Origin: Actinoplanes solisilvae
Lineage (GTDB): Bacteria > Actinomycetota > Actinomycetes > Mycobacteriales > Micromonosporaceae
Assembly (NCBI RefSeq): GCF_003999975.1
Contig: NZ_RJAC01000009.1
Span: 220,631-284,630, forward strand
Direction: 5' to 3'
Length of the DNA: 64,000 nt
In this document: positions 33,664-42,468 of the stretch, in pieces
Layout of the letters: the number at the start of each line of letters is the position of its first letter
Numbering within the stretch: the first letter of the stretch is position 1
The notes under the pieces: model-generated
Databases searched by the model: none
The model's input: the letters and a program-made list of their open reading frames with translations, nothing else
Told to the model about the DNA's origin: nothing
Position numbers and translations under genes: made by a program

Positions 33664-36057
33664 TTGACCGACGGCACACAGAACGACTCGGGCTCGCCCG
33701 GCCGATCGCCGATCCGCCAGGACAGGTCCGGACGGTCGATCAGCGAGATTCTGGCCGAGCTCCAGGCCGGCGAGTTCATGCTCGGCAAGCTTGTCGCCCC
33801 GATGCCGATCTTCGTGCAACGCCTGATGCGGCGCGGCCGGTTCTGGAGGGAACCGTCGGCACGGGCGGCAGTGCTCGGCCGCTGGCTGCCGGGGCGAAGC
33901 ACCGATCGAAGGGGCCTCGAAGCCGAGCGCAATGCCCTGCTGCGGCTGGGGGAACTCGCCGTCGACGCGCCGATACAGGAGCTGTTCGACGCCATGGCCG
34001 AGGAGCTCGGCCGCATCGTCGACACCGAGACAGGCCTGGCCCGGCAGGCCGTGGCGAGTGTCTGGCAGTTCCACCCGGACAAAGAGGCGACGTTGGTCGC
34101 CGGCTCGGGCGGCCGCTTCGACTGGAGTGCCCTGCTCGGAACCCGGTGGCCGCTGGACGGTGACAGCGCCAACGCCCGGGTGTACCGGACCGGAAGACCG
34201 GCCCGCCTGGAGGGCGGCATCCCGCTCACCGGATCGATCTCCCGCCTGTTGAACACCATTGAGGCGACGTCGTCGCTGTCCGTGCCGATCACCGTGCACG
34301 GCGAACTGTGGGGTTCGGCCGTGGTGGTCGCCGACTGGGCCGAGCCCCTGCCGGCAAACACCGAGTCGCAGGTCGCGCAGTTCGCCGCGCTGGCCTCCAC
34401 GGCGATCTCCAGCGCGCAACGGCGCGAGCAGGTGGGGCGGCTGGTCGACGAGCACGCCGCCATGCGCCGGGTCGCCGTGCTGGTGGCCAACGGCGCCCAA
34501 CCCGAGCAGGTCTGGAAGACCGTCGCGGCGGAACTGGGCGAGCTCTGCGGCGCCTACCATACGAGCCTGTCCCAGTACGACGCCTCAGGTTCCGCGAACG
34601 TCGTCGCCGTGTGGTCGAAGAACGGTGCCGCCATCGAGGCTCCTCGAACCCGGTGGCCGGTGACCGGCGACACACTGTCGAGCCGGATGGCCGCCACCGG
34701 CGCGGTCGCCCGCATCGACTGGTCCGAGGTCGAGGGCGAGGTCGGCCGATACATCCGCGAGCAGACGACCCTCGGCACGTCGATCATGGCGCCGGTGTAC
34801 GCCCAGGGAGAGCTGTGGGGCGGGCTGACCGCGCACTCGCCCCGAGGCACCGCTCTCGCCGAAGACACCGACCGGCGTCTCACCGCCTTCGCGGAACTGG
34901 TCGGCACCTCCCTGGCCCACGCCACCGCCCGCGCGGAGGTACGGCGTCTCGCCGACGAACAAGCCAGCATTCGCCGCATCGCCACCAAGGTCGCGCGGCA
35001 AGCGGCCCTGGACGAGATCTGCCAGACGGTCACCGAGGAGCTCGCCGAGCTGTTCGACATCGAGGACGTCCGGCTCTTCCGCTTCGATCCCGGCGACCGG
35101 ATGACCGTGCTCGGCAGCCACGGCATACTCGCCGGCCGCTACCCCGTCGGATCCACCCACAGCGTCACCGGTGACGTCACCGTCGCCCGGGTGCACCGCG
35201 AACACCGGATCATCCGCCTCGACGACCCGACGATCACCGGCGACGCCCACCTGAAATGCGTCATCGCCACACCCGTACGACTCGGCGACCGCCTGTGGGG
35301 CGCTCTCATCGCGGGGTCGGTGCAACCCGGGCCGATCCCTGAGCGGGCCCTGCCACCGCTTTCCGACGCCGTCGACCTCGTCGCCACCGCCGTGCGCAAG
35401 GCCGAGGCGGACGAACATGTGCGCGCCTCCCGACAGCGCATCGTCACCGCCACCGACCAGGCCCGCCGCACCTTCGAACGCAACCTGCACGACGGCGCAC
35501 AGCAACGCCTCGTCGCCCTGACCCTCGAGCTTCGTACCCTCACCGACGTCGACGGCCCCGACCGCGGTGCCGTCGCCGACGAGCTCGATGCCATCCTCAC
35601 CGACCTGCGCGAACTCTCCCGCGGACTTCACCCCGTCGCGCTGTCCCAGGGCGGACTCCTGCCTGCCCTGCGGCTGCTCGTCCGCCGGTGCCCCACGCCG
35701 GTGCGGCTGTCCACCCCGCCCACCTGGACCGGCGCCGACGAGGAGGCCGAGACCGCCTGCTACTACGTGGCGGCCGAAGCCCTCACCAACATCGCCAAAC
35801 ACGCCCGCGCCACCGAGGCCGACGTCGCGCTCGAACTCGACGACAGCGGCATCACGATCACCGTCAGCGACAACGGCATCGGGGGCGTCTCCCCGGCCCA
35901 GGGCACCGGGCTCCTCGGCATAGCCGACCGGGTGGAGGCCTTCGGCGGCCACCTGTCCGTCACCAGCCCGCGCGGCTCGGGAACCACGTTGACCGCCCAC
36001 CTGCCGGCCCGGCGATCGTCCCCGAGCCACGAGGAGACTCACGCGGCGAGTTCCTGA
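33664..36057 (+). CDS. Sensor histidine kinase with GAF domains (NarL-partner type)
   Basis: 797-aa soluble kinase. Three GAF-like domains lie at about 100-255, 265-420 and 430-580, each beginning with a helical connector such as RLVDEHAAMRRVAVLVANGA and ending in an LWG-A/GL strand. Then come a HisKA_3 dimerisation helix with phospho-acceptor His in FERNLHDGAQQRLVAL and an HATPase_c domain (NIAKHARATEADV, VSDNGIGG, GTGLLGIADRVEAFGG, GSGTTLTAHLP). Start is TTG 33664, 7 bases after GGAGGGAAG. There is no membrane helix, so the signal is intracellular. No response regulator is adjacent: it is an orphan here. Confidence 0.9.
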   Translation: MTDGTQNDSGSPGRSPIRQDRSGRSISEILAELQAGEFMLGKLVAPMPIFVQRLMRRGRFWREPSARAAVLGRWLPGRSTDRRGLEAERNALLRLGELAVDAPIQELFDAMAEELGRIVDTETGLARQAVASVWQFHPDKEATLVAGSGGRFDWSALLGTRWPLDGDSANARVYRTGRPARLEGGIPLTGSISRLLNTIEATSSLSVPITVHGELWGSAVVVADWAEPLPANTESQVAQFAALASTAISSAQRREQVGRLVDEHAAMRRVAVLVANGAQPEQVWKTVAAELGELCGAYHTSLSQYDASGSANVVAVWSKNGAAIEAPRTRWPVTGDTLSSRMAATGAVARIDWSEVEGEVGRYIREQTTLGTSIMAPVYAQGELWGGLTAHSPRGTALAEDTDRRLTAFAELVGTSLAHATARAEVRRLADEQASIRRIATKVARQAALDEICQTVTEELAELFDIEDVRLFRFDPGDRMTVLGSHGILAGRYPVGSTHSVTGDVTVARVHREHRIIRLDDPTITGDAHLKCVIATPVRLGDRLWGALIAGSVQPGPIPERALPPLSDAVDLVATAVRKAEADEHVRASRQRIVTATDQARRTFERNLHDGAQQRLVALTLELRTLTDVDGPDRGAVADELDAILTDLRELSRGLHPVALSQGGLLPALRLLVRRCPTPVRLSTPPTWTGADEEAETACYYVAAEALTNIAKHARATEADVALELDDSGITITVSDNGIGGVSPAQGTGLLGIADRVEAFGGHLSVTSPRGSGTTLTAHLPARRSSPSHEETHAASS

Positions 36058-36094
36058 ACCGCGCCGACCTGGCCGCCGCCGCCGATCTGTGGCG

Positions 36095-36139
36095 CGCGTT
36101 CAGGCCGTACGCGTTCAGGCCATACGCGTTCAGGCCGTG
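36095..36139. repeat. Three tandem 15-bp repeats across a gene end
   Basis: Three copies of CGCGTTCAGGCCGTA (36095-36109, 36110-36124, 36125-36139), the second and third differing at one base each. They cover the stop codon of the leftward epoxide hydrolase. On that strand each copy contains an in-frame GCC TGA, so three stops follow one another 15 bases apart. Confidence 0.85.
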
Positions 36140-37323
36140 CGCAGTGGGCGGAAGCAGGCGCGCACCTCGTCGGCGAAGATCGCGGGCTCTTCCCAGGCGG
36201 CGAAGTGGCCGCCGCTGCCGACCTCGTTGAAGTAGGCGGCGCCGGGGTAGACCGTCTCGACCCAGCTTCGCGGGGCGGCCCAGATCTCGCCGGGGAAGGT
36301 CGTGAAGCCGACCGGGACCGTGACCGGCGGGGGTGCCTGGCCGGACGCCGTGGCCGCGGCGACGAAACGGCCGAACTCCCAGTACCAGCGGGCGGCCGAC
36401 GCGCCCGTGCCGGTCAGCCAGTAGAGCGTGATGTTGTCGACGACGCTGGAGCGGGTGAGACCGCCGACCGGCTCCTTGTCGACGAACGCGCGAGCGATCT
36501 TGTAGTAGCTGTCGGTGTCGTGGTCGAGCATCCAGGCGGCCAGGCCGATCGGTGAGTCGAGCAGGGAATAGCCGATCGTCTGCGGCCGGGTCGACTGCTC
36601 GAGGAAATAGGCGAAGCCGTCCGTGGTGAACTCGTTGAGCTTGGCCAGCGCCGCCTTCTCCGCCTCCGTGTTCGCGGGCAGGATGTCCTTGATCCCTATC
36701 GCGTTCGCAAGCAGGTTGACGTGGATGCCGAGCAGACCGGGCAGGCCCATGCGGCCCATCGCGTCGGTGACCGCGGCCCCGACGTCACCGCCCTGCGCGA
36801 CGTAGCGCGGGTACCCGAGTCGGTTCATCAGTTCGTTCCAGGCCTGGCCGATGCGGCCGTTCTCCCAGCCGAGCTCGGTCGGCTGGCCCGAGAAGCCGTA
36901 CCCGGGCAGTGACGGCAGCACGAGGTGGAACGCGTCGGATGCCTGGCCGCCGTGCGCGGTGGGGTCGGTGAGCGGGCCGACGACGCCGAGCAGTTCGGCG
37001 ACCGAGCCGGGCCAGCCGTGCGTCATGATCAGTGGGAGGGCGTCCTCGTGCGGGGAGCGTACGTGGATGAAGTGGATGTCGACGCCGTCGATCGTGGTCG
37101 TGAACTGCGGCAGGGCGTTGAACTTCGCCTCGAAGGCGCGCCAGTCGTGCTCGCTCGACCAATAGCGGGCCAGCTCCTGGATCGTCGCGAGCTGCACGCC
37201 CTGGGAGCGGTCGTCGACCAGTTCCCGGGTCGGCCAGCGGGTGGCCGCTATCCGGCGGCGCAAGTCTGCGATCGTTTCCTCCGGCGTGTCGAGCCGGAAG
37301 GGACGAATCTCGTTGTCGGCCAT
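36130..37323 (-). CDS. Epoxide hydrolase (microsomal/EHN type)
   Basis: 397-aa alpha/beta hydrolase with the N-terminal EHN segment typical of microsomal-type epoxide hydrolases (DTPEETIADLRRRIAATRWP, then the W of YWSSEHDWRAFEAKFNALPQF). The oxyanion motif is THGWPGS, the nucleophile Asp that of AQGGDVGAAV, and the catalytic His that of GSGGHFAAWEEP; tyrosines of the lid are in YWLTGTGASAARWYWEF. It would open an epoxide to a diol via an ester intermediate. ATG 37323 follows a GGTGGGAAG Shine-Dalgarno. Stand-alone gene; its natural epoxide is unknown. Its stop lies in a 15-bp tandem repeat. Confidence 0.9.
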   Translation of the reverse strand: MADNEIRPFRLDTPEETIADLRRRIAATRWPTRELVDDRSQGVQLATIQELARYWSSEHDWRAFEAKFNALPQFTTTIDGVDIHFIHVRSPHEDALPLIMTHGWPGSVAELLGVVGPLTDPTAHGGQASDAFHLVLPSLPGYGFSGQPTELGWENGRIGQAWNELMNRLGYPRYVAQGGDVGAAVTDAMGRMGLPGLLGIHVNLLANAIGIKDILPANTEAEKAALAKLNEFTTDGFAYFLEQSTRPQTIGYSLLDSPIGLAAWMLDHDTDSYYKIARAFVDKEPVGGLTRSSVVDNITLYWLTGTGASAARWYWEFGRFVAAATASGQAPPPVTVPVGFTTFPGEIWAAPRSWVETVYPGAAYFNEVGSGGHFAAWEEPAIFADEVRACFRPLRTA

Positions 37324-37466
37324 CTCTTCCCACCTCACGGTAGGGCGACCGGCGCCGGGGTTCCGGCGACCTTGGTCGGTCCCCGGTCATGGTCGCGCGC
37401 CGGCCACGCCGGTCGCGCCCGTGAAGTGACTGGTCCTGCGGGCCGACCTGGTGATTCGAGGACGCG

Positions 37467-38861
37467 CTAGTTCGCCGAGGCCGGGGTCCGGGGCGCGGCC
37501 GCGGCGGTGGCGCCCCGCGGAAAAGCGAGCGCGACGATCCCGGCGCCGCACGCCGCGAGGAGCAGCCAGGCCATCCAGCCGCGGGCGTCGAAGGCTGCGG
37601 GAAGCGGGTCGCCGGGCCGGGCGGCGATGACGGTCCCGACGATCGCCACGCCGAACGCCGAGCCGACCTGTTTCGCGGTCGAGATCAGGCTGGCGGCCAC
37701 CCCGGCCCGGTCGTCGGGCAGGTCGGAGATGGCCGTGTCGTTCACCGGCGCGTTCAACATGCCATACCCGACCCCGAAGACGGCGTACGGAATGAGCAGT
37801 AGCAGGACGGGCGCGGTCGGGGTCAGCAGCACGAGCAGCAGCGACCCCACGGCCATCGACGTGCCCGCGATCAGCAGCGGGGAACGGGCGCCGACGCTGC
37901 CCATCATGCGGCCCGAGAGGGGTGCCGCGATCACGGTCGCCACGGCCAACGGCAGGGTCAGCACGCCGGCCATCGAGGCGGCCAGGCCGCGTACCTCCTG
38001 AAGGTAGAGGGTGTTGGCGAAGAGCAGGCCGCCGAACGCCAGGAACCCGAGCACGGCGATGACGAACGCGACCGTGAACGAGCGGACCTTGAACAACGGC
38101 AGCGGAACCAGCGGCTGGGGCCGGCGACGTTCGGCGAAGAGCAGGAACAGCAGCGCCACGACGGCGACGACCAAGCAGCCCAGAACGGGCAGGGACACCA
38201 GACCGAAGCGCGGGGTCTCGATGATGGCGAAGATCAGCGTGGACAGGAGGACGATCACGGCGATCTGACCGGGCGGGTCGAGCGGCCGAGGCTTGGCGGC
38301 GCGGGATTCGGGCACCAGCAGAAGGGTCAGCACGAACGCCGCGATGCCCGTGGGCACGTTGATCCAGAAGATCGAACGCCAGCCGATCGAGTCGATGAGG
38401 AAGCCGCCGAGCAGTGGTCCGGCGGCGATGCCCGCGCCGCTGACCGCGGCCCAGATGCCGATGACACGGGCACGTTCGGCCGGGGCCACGAACACGTTGG
38501 TGATGATGGCCAGCGCCACCGGGGTCATCGCCGAACCGCCGACCGCCTGGAACATGCGGAACACGATCAGCCAGTTGTCGCTGGGGGCCACGCTGCACAG
38601 CAGTGAGCCGCTGGTGAAGACGGCCAGCCCGGCGGCGAAGACACGTTTGCGGCCGATCCGGTCGGCCAGCGAGCCCGAGAGCAGCAGCAACGAGGCCAGG
38701 ACGAGCAGGTAGGCGTCGACCGTCCACTGGAGTTTCGAGACGCTCGAGTCGAGCTCGCGGGCGATCGAGGGCAGCGCGACGTTCACGATGGTGCTGTCCA
38801 GCGAGACGAGGAACAGACTGCTGCAACAGACCGCCAGGACCGTGTAACGCCGGTTGCTCAC
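37467..38861 (-). CDS. MFS drug exporter, DHA2 (EmrB/QacA-like) family
   Basis: 464-aa proton-driven exporter with 14 predicted membrane helices. Motif A is GSLADRIGRKRVF (between helices 2 and 3), motif D1 at the start is LDSTIVNVALPSIARELD, and motif C is in GPLLGGFLIDSIGWRSIFWINVP. These identify the DHA2 branch, which expels antibiotics and cationic compounds. GTG 38861. The C-terminus ends in an alanine-rich tail. No TetR or MarR regulator is adjacent. The substrate cannot be predicted. Confidence 0.9.
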   Translation of the reverse strand: MSNRRYTVLAVCCSSLFLVSLDSTIVNVALPSIARELDSSVSKLQWTVDAYLLVLASLLLLSGSLADRIGRKRVFAAGLAVFTSGSLLCSVAPSDNWLIVFRMFQAVGGSAMTPVALAIITNVFVAPAERARVIGIWAAVSGAGIAAGPLLGGFLIDSIGWRSIFWINVPTGIAAFVLTLLLVPESRAAKPRPLDPPGQIAVIVLLSTLIFAIIETPRFGLVSLPVLGCLVVAVVALLFLLFAERRRPQPLVPLPLFKVRSFTVAFVIAVLGFLAFGGLLFANTLYLQEVRGLAASMAGVLTLPLAVATVIAAPLSGRMMGSVGARSPLLIAGTSMAVGSLLLVLLTPTAPVLLLLIPYAVFGVGYGMLNAPVNDTAISDLPDDRAGVAASLISTAKQVGSAFGVAIVGTVIAARPGDPLPAAFDARGWMAWLLLAACGAGIVALAFPRGATAAAAPRTPASAN

Positions 38862-38915
38862 CCGCGGAACGTTCCACCGCGACGGCGTGCTTACACGGTG
38901 ATCGCAGTCACGGGG

Positions 38916-39587
38916 TCAGGTCGTGGCGGCGAAGCGTTGCACCATTTCGGTGGGGCCGGCGACGACGAGCTCGGAGTTCTCGGGGACGACGGCCTCCGGC
39001 GCGGCATAGACGAAATCGGATCCGTGCGTCTTGATGCCGACGACGGTCACGCCGTGCTTGGAGCGCAGCGCGAGGTCGGTCAGCGTACGCCCGGCGGAGT
39101 CGCGCGGCGCCCGGGTCTTGGCGATCGCGAAGCCGTCGTCGAACTCGATGAAGTCGAGCATGCGGCTGGCGATCAGGTGGGCCACCCGCTCCCCCATCGT
39201 CGCCTCGGGGTAGATGACGTGATGCGCGCCGACCGAGCGCAGGATGCGGCCGTGCTTGGCCGAGACCGCCTTGGCCCAGATGTCGCGCAGGCCCAGCTCG
39301 CTGAGGGTGAGCACGGTCAGCACGCTGGCCTCGATGTCGTTGCCGATGCCGACCACGGCCCGGGTGAACTCCTTGATGCCGACCTGCAGCAGCGCGTCCT
39401 CGTCGGTCGAGTCGGCCTGCACGACGTGGGTCAGCTGGTCGGACCAGCGCTGCACGATGTCGGCGTTCTCGTCGATGCCGAGCACCTCGTGGCCGAGCGC
39501 CAGCAGCGACTCGGCGACCTGCCCACCGAAGCGGCCCAGGCCGATGACGACGACGTTCTCGTCGCGCGCGATGTCTTTCTCAGCCAA
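38916..39587 (-). CDS. ktrA: Potassium uptake regulatory subunit KtrA/TrkA (RCK domain)
   Basis: 223 aa. TrkA-N Rossmann domain (VVVIGLGRFGGQVAESLLALGHEVLGID, about 12-39; the acidic Asp at the end of strand 2 binds ribose) followed by a TrkA-C domain (about 140-215, LTDLALRSKHGVTVVGIK and VVPENSELVVAGP). Soluble ring-forming subunit that gates the KtrB pore with ATP/ADP or NAD(H). Its ATG at 39587 overlaps the 3' end of the ktrB gene by 8 bases, so the two are co-translated. Confidence 0.93.
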   Translation of the reverse strand: MAEKDIARDENVVVIGLGRFGGQVAESLLALGHEVLGIDENADIVQRWSDQLTHVVQADSTDEDALLQVGIKEFTRAVVGIGNDIEASVLTVLTLSELGLRDIWAKAVSAKHGRILRSVGAHHVIYPEATMGERVAHLIASRMLDFIEFDDGFAIAKTRAPRDSAGRTLTDLALRSKHGVTVVGIKTHGSDFVYAAPEAVVPENSELVVAGPTEMVQRFAATT

Positions 39588-40917
39588 CGAGGGGTCGCTC
39601 CTCCGGGTAGCGGTATCGCCGGTGGCGGGTGCTGAGCGCCAGCGCGGAGGCGACGGCGATCGTCCCGACCCGGCCGATGAACATCATCGCACTGAGAACC
39701 AACTGACTCGACTGCGGCAGTTCGGCGGCGAGCCCGGTGGTCAGGCCGGCGGTGCTGAACGCCGACATCACCTCGAACAGAGCGCGGTCGAACGCCACCC
39801 CCGAGGTGATGCCGAGGACGAGCAGGGTGCCGATCGCGACGGTGGCGACACCGAGCAGGGCGACGGCGGTGGCCTGGCGCTGGGTCGACTCGGCGATGCG
39901 GCGGCGCCCGATGACGACGTCACGTTCGCCGCGCACCTCGGTCCAGATGACGTACGCGAGAAGGAAAAAGGTGGTGACCTTGATGCCGCCGGCCGTGCTC
40001 GCGCTGCCACCGCCGACGAACATGAGCCCGATGGTGATCGCGAGGGTGTCCTCGTTCATCGCGCCGTAGTCGACGGTGTTGAAGCCGCCCGAGCGAGGGA
40101 TGGTGCCCTGGACGAAGGCGGCCAGGATCTTTCCGGGTACGCCGAGGGGGCCGAGCGTGCCGTCGTTGTTCCACTCGAGCGCGAGCACGGTGGCGAAGCC
40201 CAGCGCCAGCAGAACGAGCGAACCCCACACGGTGAGGCGGGTGTGGGTCGACCAGGAGGCGGGGCGGCGCATGCGACGGCCGACCTCGTAGAGCACGGGC
40301 ACACCGATGCCGCCGACGATCACGCCGAGGGTCAGCGGGACGCAGATCCACCAGTCGCTGACGAAGCTGGTCAAACCGTCGCTGCGCAGGGAGAAGCCGC
40401 AGTTGTTGAACGCCTGGACAGCGTTGAACACGCCCTGCCAGAGGGCACTTCCGAGGGGTACGTCGTAGAACAGCGTGAGACGGGCGGTGACGATCGCGGC
40501 GATCACGGTCTCGGTCGCGAACATGACGGCGGCCGCGAGGATGAGCACCTGCCGCAGGTCGCCGTGGGCCAGGCCGCTGCTGGTCTCGACGCCGGCCATG
40601 ATCCGGCCGCGCAGGCCGAGCCGCTGAGAGACGAGCAGGCCGAGCAGGGTCGCGATCGTGGTGATGCCGAAGCCGCCGGTCTGGGTCAGAACGGCGATCA
40701 GCACGTGACCGAGGCCGGACCAGTAGGTGGCGGTGTCGACCGTCGACATGCCCGACGTGGTGATGGCCGAGGTGGCGGTGAACAGGGCGGTATGCAGGGG
40801 CGCGGCGCCGGGCTCGGCGCGGGAGGCGGGTAACGACAGCAGCGCGGTCCCGACCACGACGGCCCCCACGAACGCCACCGTCACGGTTCGCGCCGGACGC
40901 GGACGGGCCGATCGCAT
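39580..40917 (-). CDS. ktrB: Potassium transporter pore subunit KtrB (TrkH/KtrB family)
   Basis: 445-aa membrane pore of a Ktr-type Na+-dependent K+ uptake system. It consists of four repeated M1-P-M2 units; selectivity-filter P-loops include TSAITTSGMSTVD, NAVQAFNNCGFSLRSDG, TIPRSGGFNTVDYGA and MSAFSTAGLTTGLA, each holding the key glycine. I placed the start at ATG 40917, before RSARPRPARTVTVAFVG; the frame is open to 40977 without better signals. It is transcribed with ktrA. It is divergent from the DUF1330 gene, with a 21-bp palindrome between them. Confidence 0.92.
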   Translation of the reverse strand: MRSARPRPARTVTVAFVGAVVVGTALLSLPASRAEPGAAPLHTALFTATSAITTSGMSTVDTATYWSGLGHVLIAVLTQTGGFGITTIATLLGLLVSQRLGLRGRIMAGVETSSGLAHGDLRQVLILAAAVMFATETVIAAIVTARLTLFYDVPLGSALWQGVFNAVQAFNNCGFSLRSDGLTSFVSDWWICVPLTLGVIVGGIGVPVLYEVGRRMRRPASWSTHTRLTVWGSLVLLALGFATVLALEWNNDGTLGPLGVPGKILAAFVQGTIPRSGGFNTVDYGAMNEDTLAITIGLMFVGGGSASTAGGIKVTTFFLLAYVIWTEVRGERDVVIGRRRIAESTQRQATAVALLGVATVAIGTLLVLGITSGVAFDRALFEVMSAFSTAGLTTGLAAELPQSSQLVLSAMMFIGRVGTIAVASALALSTRHRRYRYPEERPLVG

Positions 40918-41009
40918 CAGGCAGTTATACCGCAGGCCCGATCTTGCTCTTCGAATTGGCGCTCTCGTCACATCCACTGCCGGGAAACTGGCCCTACGCG
41001 TCCCACGAC

Positions 41010-41030
41010 CGATTACCTCAGAGGTAATCG
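41010..41030. promoter_or_regulatory. 21-bp perfect palindromic operator
   Basis: Arms CGATTACCTC (41010-41019) and GAGGTAATCG (41021-41030) flank a single A. It lies 32 bases upstream of the DUF1330 ATG and 93 bases from ktrB, in the divergent intergenic region. Length and symmetry fit a dimeric regulator such as an HxlR or MarR protein, but no regulator gene is adjacent. Confidence 0.65.
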
Positions 41031-41062
41031 CCGCGCGCCGCGCCGGCTAGCACGATCGGGGC

Positions 41063-41404
41063 ATGACTGCTTACGCGATCGCCCACCTGCGGACCCCTAC
41101 AGCCCACGAGGACGTCTTCACCTACATCGAGAGGATCCAGGAGACGATGGATCCGTATGGAGGGGTCTTCCTGGTTCACGGGGCGGAGGTCGAGGTCCTC
41201 GAAGGGGCGTGGCCAGGGACGGTCGTGATCCTGTCCTTCCCTGACGTGGAGGCAGCCCGTGGCTGGTATGCGTCGCCTGCCTATCAGGAGATCCTGCCGT
41301 TGCGGACCCGGCACATCGACGGGGACACCCTGATCGTCGAGGGGGTTCCTTCGGGGTACTCGGCGCGGGTCACCGCGGGGCGGCTTCGGGCGGCCGCCGC
41401 CTGA
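41063..41404 (+). CDS. DUF1330 family protein
   Basis: 113-aa ferredoxin-like alpha/beta-barrel (DUF1330) protein. Characteristic segments are AYAIAHLRTPTAHEDVFTYI, YGGVFLVHGAEVEVLEGAWPG, VVILSFPDVEAARGWYASPAYQEILPLR. Members form dimers related to EthD and antibiotic-biosynthesis monooxygenase folds; no activity is established. ATG 41063. The stop codon lies inside a dispersed repeat (from 41401). A perfect 21-bp palindrome upstream suggests that the gene is specifically repressed. Confidence 0.88.
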   Translation: MTAYAIAHLRTPTAHEDVFTYIERIQETMDPYGGVFLVHGAEVEVLEGAWPGTVVILSFPDVEAARGWYASPAYQEILPLRTRHIDGDTLIVEGVPSGYSARVTAGRLRAAAA

Positions 41405-41500
41405 CGGTGGTTGCGGTGGGACGGCCACGGCCGAGGTGCCCCAGGCCGGGGTGGGTCATGCGTTCGAACCGTGCCGCCTGCGGTCGGCGCTGCGCGCCTG
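41401..41500. repeat. Dispersed repeat, copy A
   Basis: About 98 bases that recur, inverted, at 53727-53827. Conserved blocks are CTGACGGTGGTTGCG, then GGTGGGTCA and GCGTTCGAACC, then a segment running to about GGCGCTGCG. A variable stretch of about 30 bases lies between the first two blocks. Copy A begins at the stop codon of the DUF1330 gene and ends at the stop of the convergent ASCH gene. No known insertion sequence or RNA recognised. Confidence 0.7.
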
Positions 41501-42319
41501 TCAGGGGGAATCGGCTGGGTCGTCGCGGAAAGTCAGGCCTGCTGCGTCCAATGCTGCGCGGAGGTTTCGAAGCGCGTACGGGCCGACGCCGTGCAGTGCC
41601 CGCACCTCGCCGGCGGTGAGGCCGGCTACCTGTTCCAGGCGGAGGACGCCGCGGGCGGTCAACGCTCGGGTCGCGGGGGCGCCGAGGTGGGGCAGTGGGG
41701 TGCCTGGTTCCGGTGCCGGCCGAGGGCCGTCGGGGCGTGGAAGGCCCTCGTGGTCGAGCAGGGCGGCACCGCGCGGTGAGAGCCGGTAGCCGATGTCCAG
41801 GGACTCGGTCAGTCCTCGTTCCTTGAGCTTTCGTACGTTCTGCTTGAACGACGGGGTGTCGCGGTCCATCCGCTGGGCGAGGTCAGGGGCTCGGGTGGCG
41901 GGGAGTTCGTCGATCAGCAGCAGGGTCGGGCGGGTCCACGGGCCGGTCGGTGAGGCGCGGTCGAGGCGGTCGAGCCAGGCTCCGATCGCGTCGAGCTCCT
42001 GGGCGTCGGGGATCGCCTCGCGCAGCGCCTGGCGTGGGTCGGCGCCGGCGTACCGCAGGCCGATCCGGTAGACCGGGCGGTCGGCGTGCAGGCGGTACAG
42101 GCCCTGCCGCAGCGCGACCAACGAAGCCGCGCCGGCCCGGCGGGCATCGGCGGCGGTCAACGAGCTCACCGGCACGCGGTCGACGGACGTGACCTCGATC
42201 AGGCCCACCGCGGTGCGCATGCGGGTGCCGACCCTGAGCCGAGGGCGCTCCCACCGGCGGAACGCCACATCGACATCACCGGCCCGGATCGCCGCCAGCT
42301 CCGCGGGACGCATCTGCAT
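41501..42319 (-). CDS. ASCH-domain protein with winged-helix and HhH regions
   Basis: 272 aa. Residues 1-110 form an ASCH (PUA-like) domain: RPAELAAIRAGDVDVAFRRW, TRMRTAVGLIEVTSVDRV and RQGLYRLHADRPVYRIGLRYAG. The middle (about 140-200, LAQRMDRDTPSFKQNVRKLKERGLTESLDIGYRLSPRG) looks like a winged helix. The end (GVLRLEQVAGLTAGEVRALHGVGPYALRNLRAAL) is a helix-hairpin-helix like that of the RNA polymerase alpha C-terminus. The combination suggests an RNA- or DNA-binding role. ATG 42319 or 42313. The upstream frame has no better start. Confidence 0.75.
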   Translation of the reverse strand: MQMRPAELAAIRAGDVDVAFRRWERPRLRVGTRMRTAVGLIEVTSVDRVPVSSLTAADARRAGAASLVALRQGLYRLHADRPVYRIGLRYAGADPRQALREAIPDAQELDAIGAWLDRLDRASPTGPWTRPTLLLIDELPATRAPDLAQRMDRDTPSFKQNVRKLKERGLTESLDIGYRLSPRGAALLDHEGLPRPDGPRPAPEPGTPLPHLGAPATRALTARGVLRLEQVAGLTAGEVRALHGVGPYALRNLRAALDAAGLTFRDDPADSP

Positions 42320-42468
42320 GCCAACCAGTTCAGCACACCACGATCCATCCGACCGTTCCACAGCGACTCTGGGTGGCACACGACCGACACGATAGCGGGC
42401 TTCCTCACGAGCCAATACGAAGAAAGGGTGCGTACCAAACAGTTCGCCTGGCGTCACACCGCGTGGCG

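Noticed and set aside
36095..36139. CRISPR-like repeat
   Set aside because: Copies are adjacent with no spacers and only 15 bp long.
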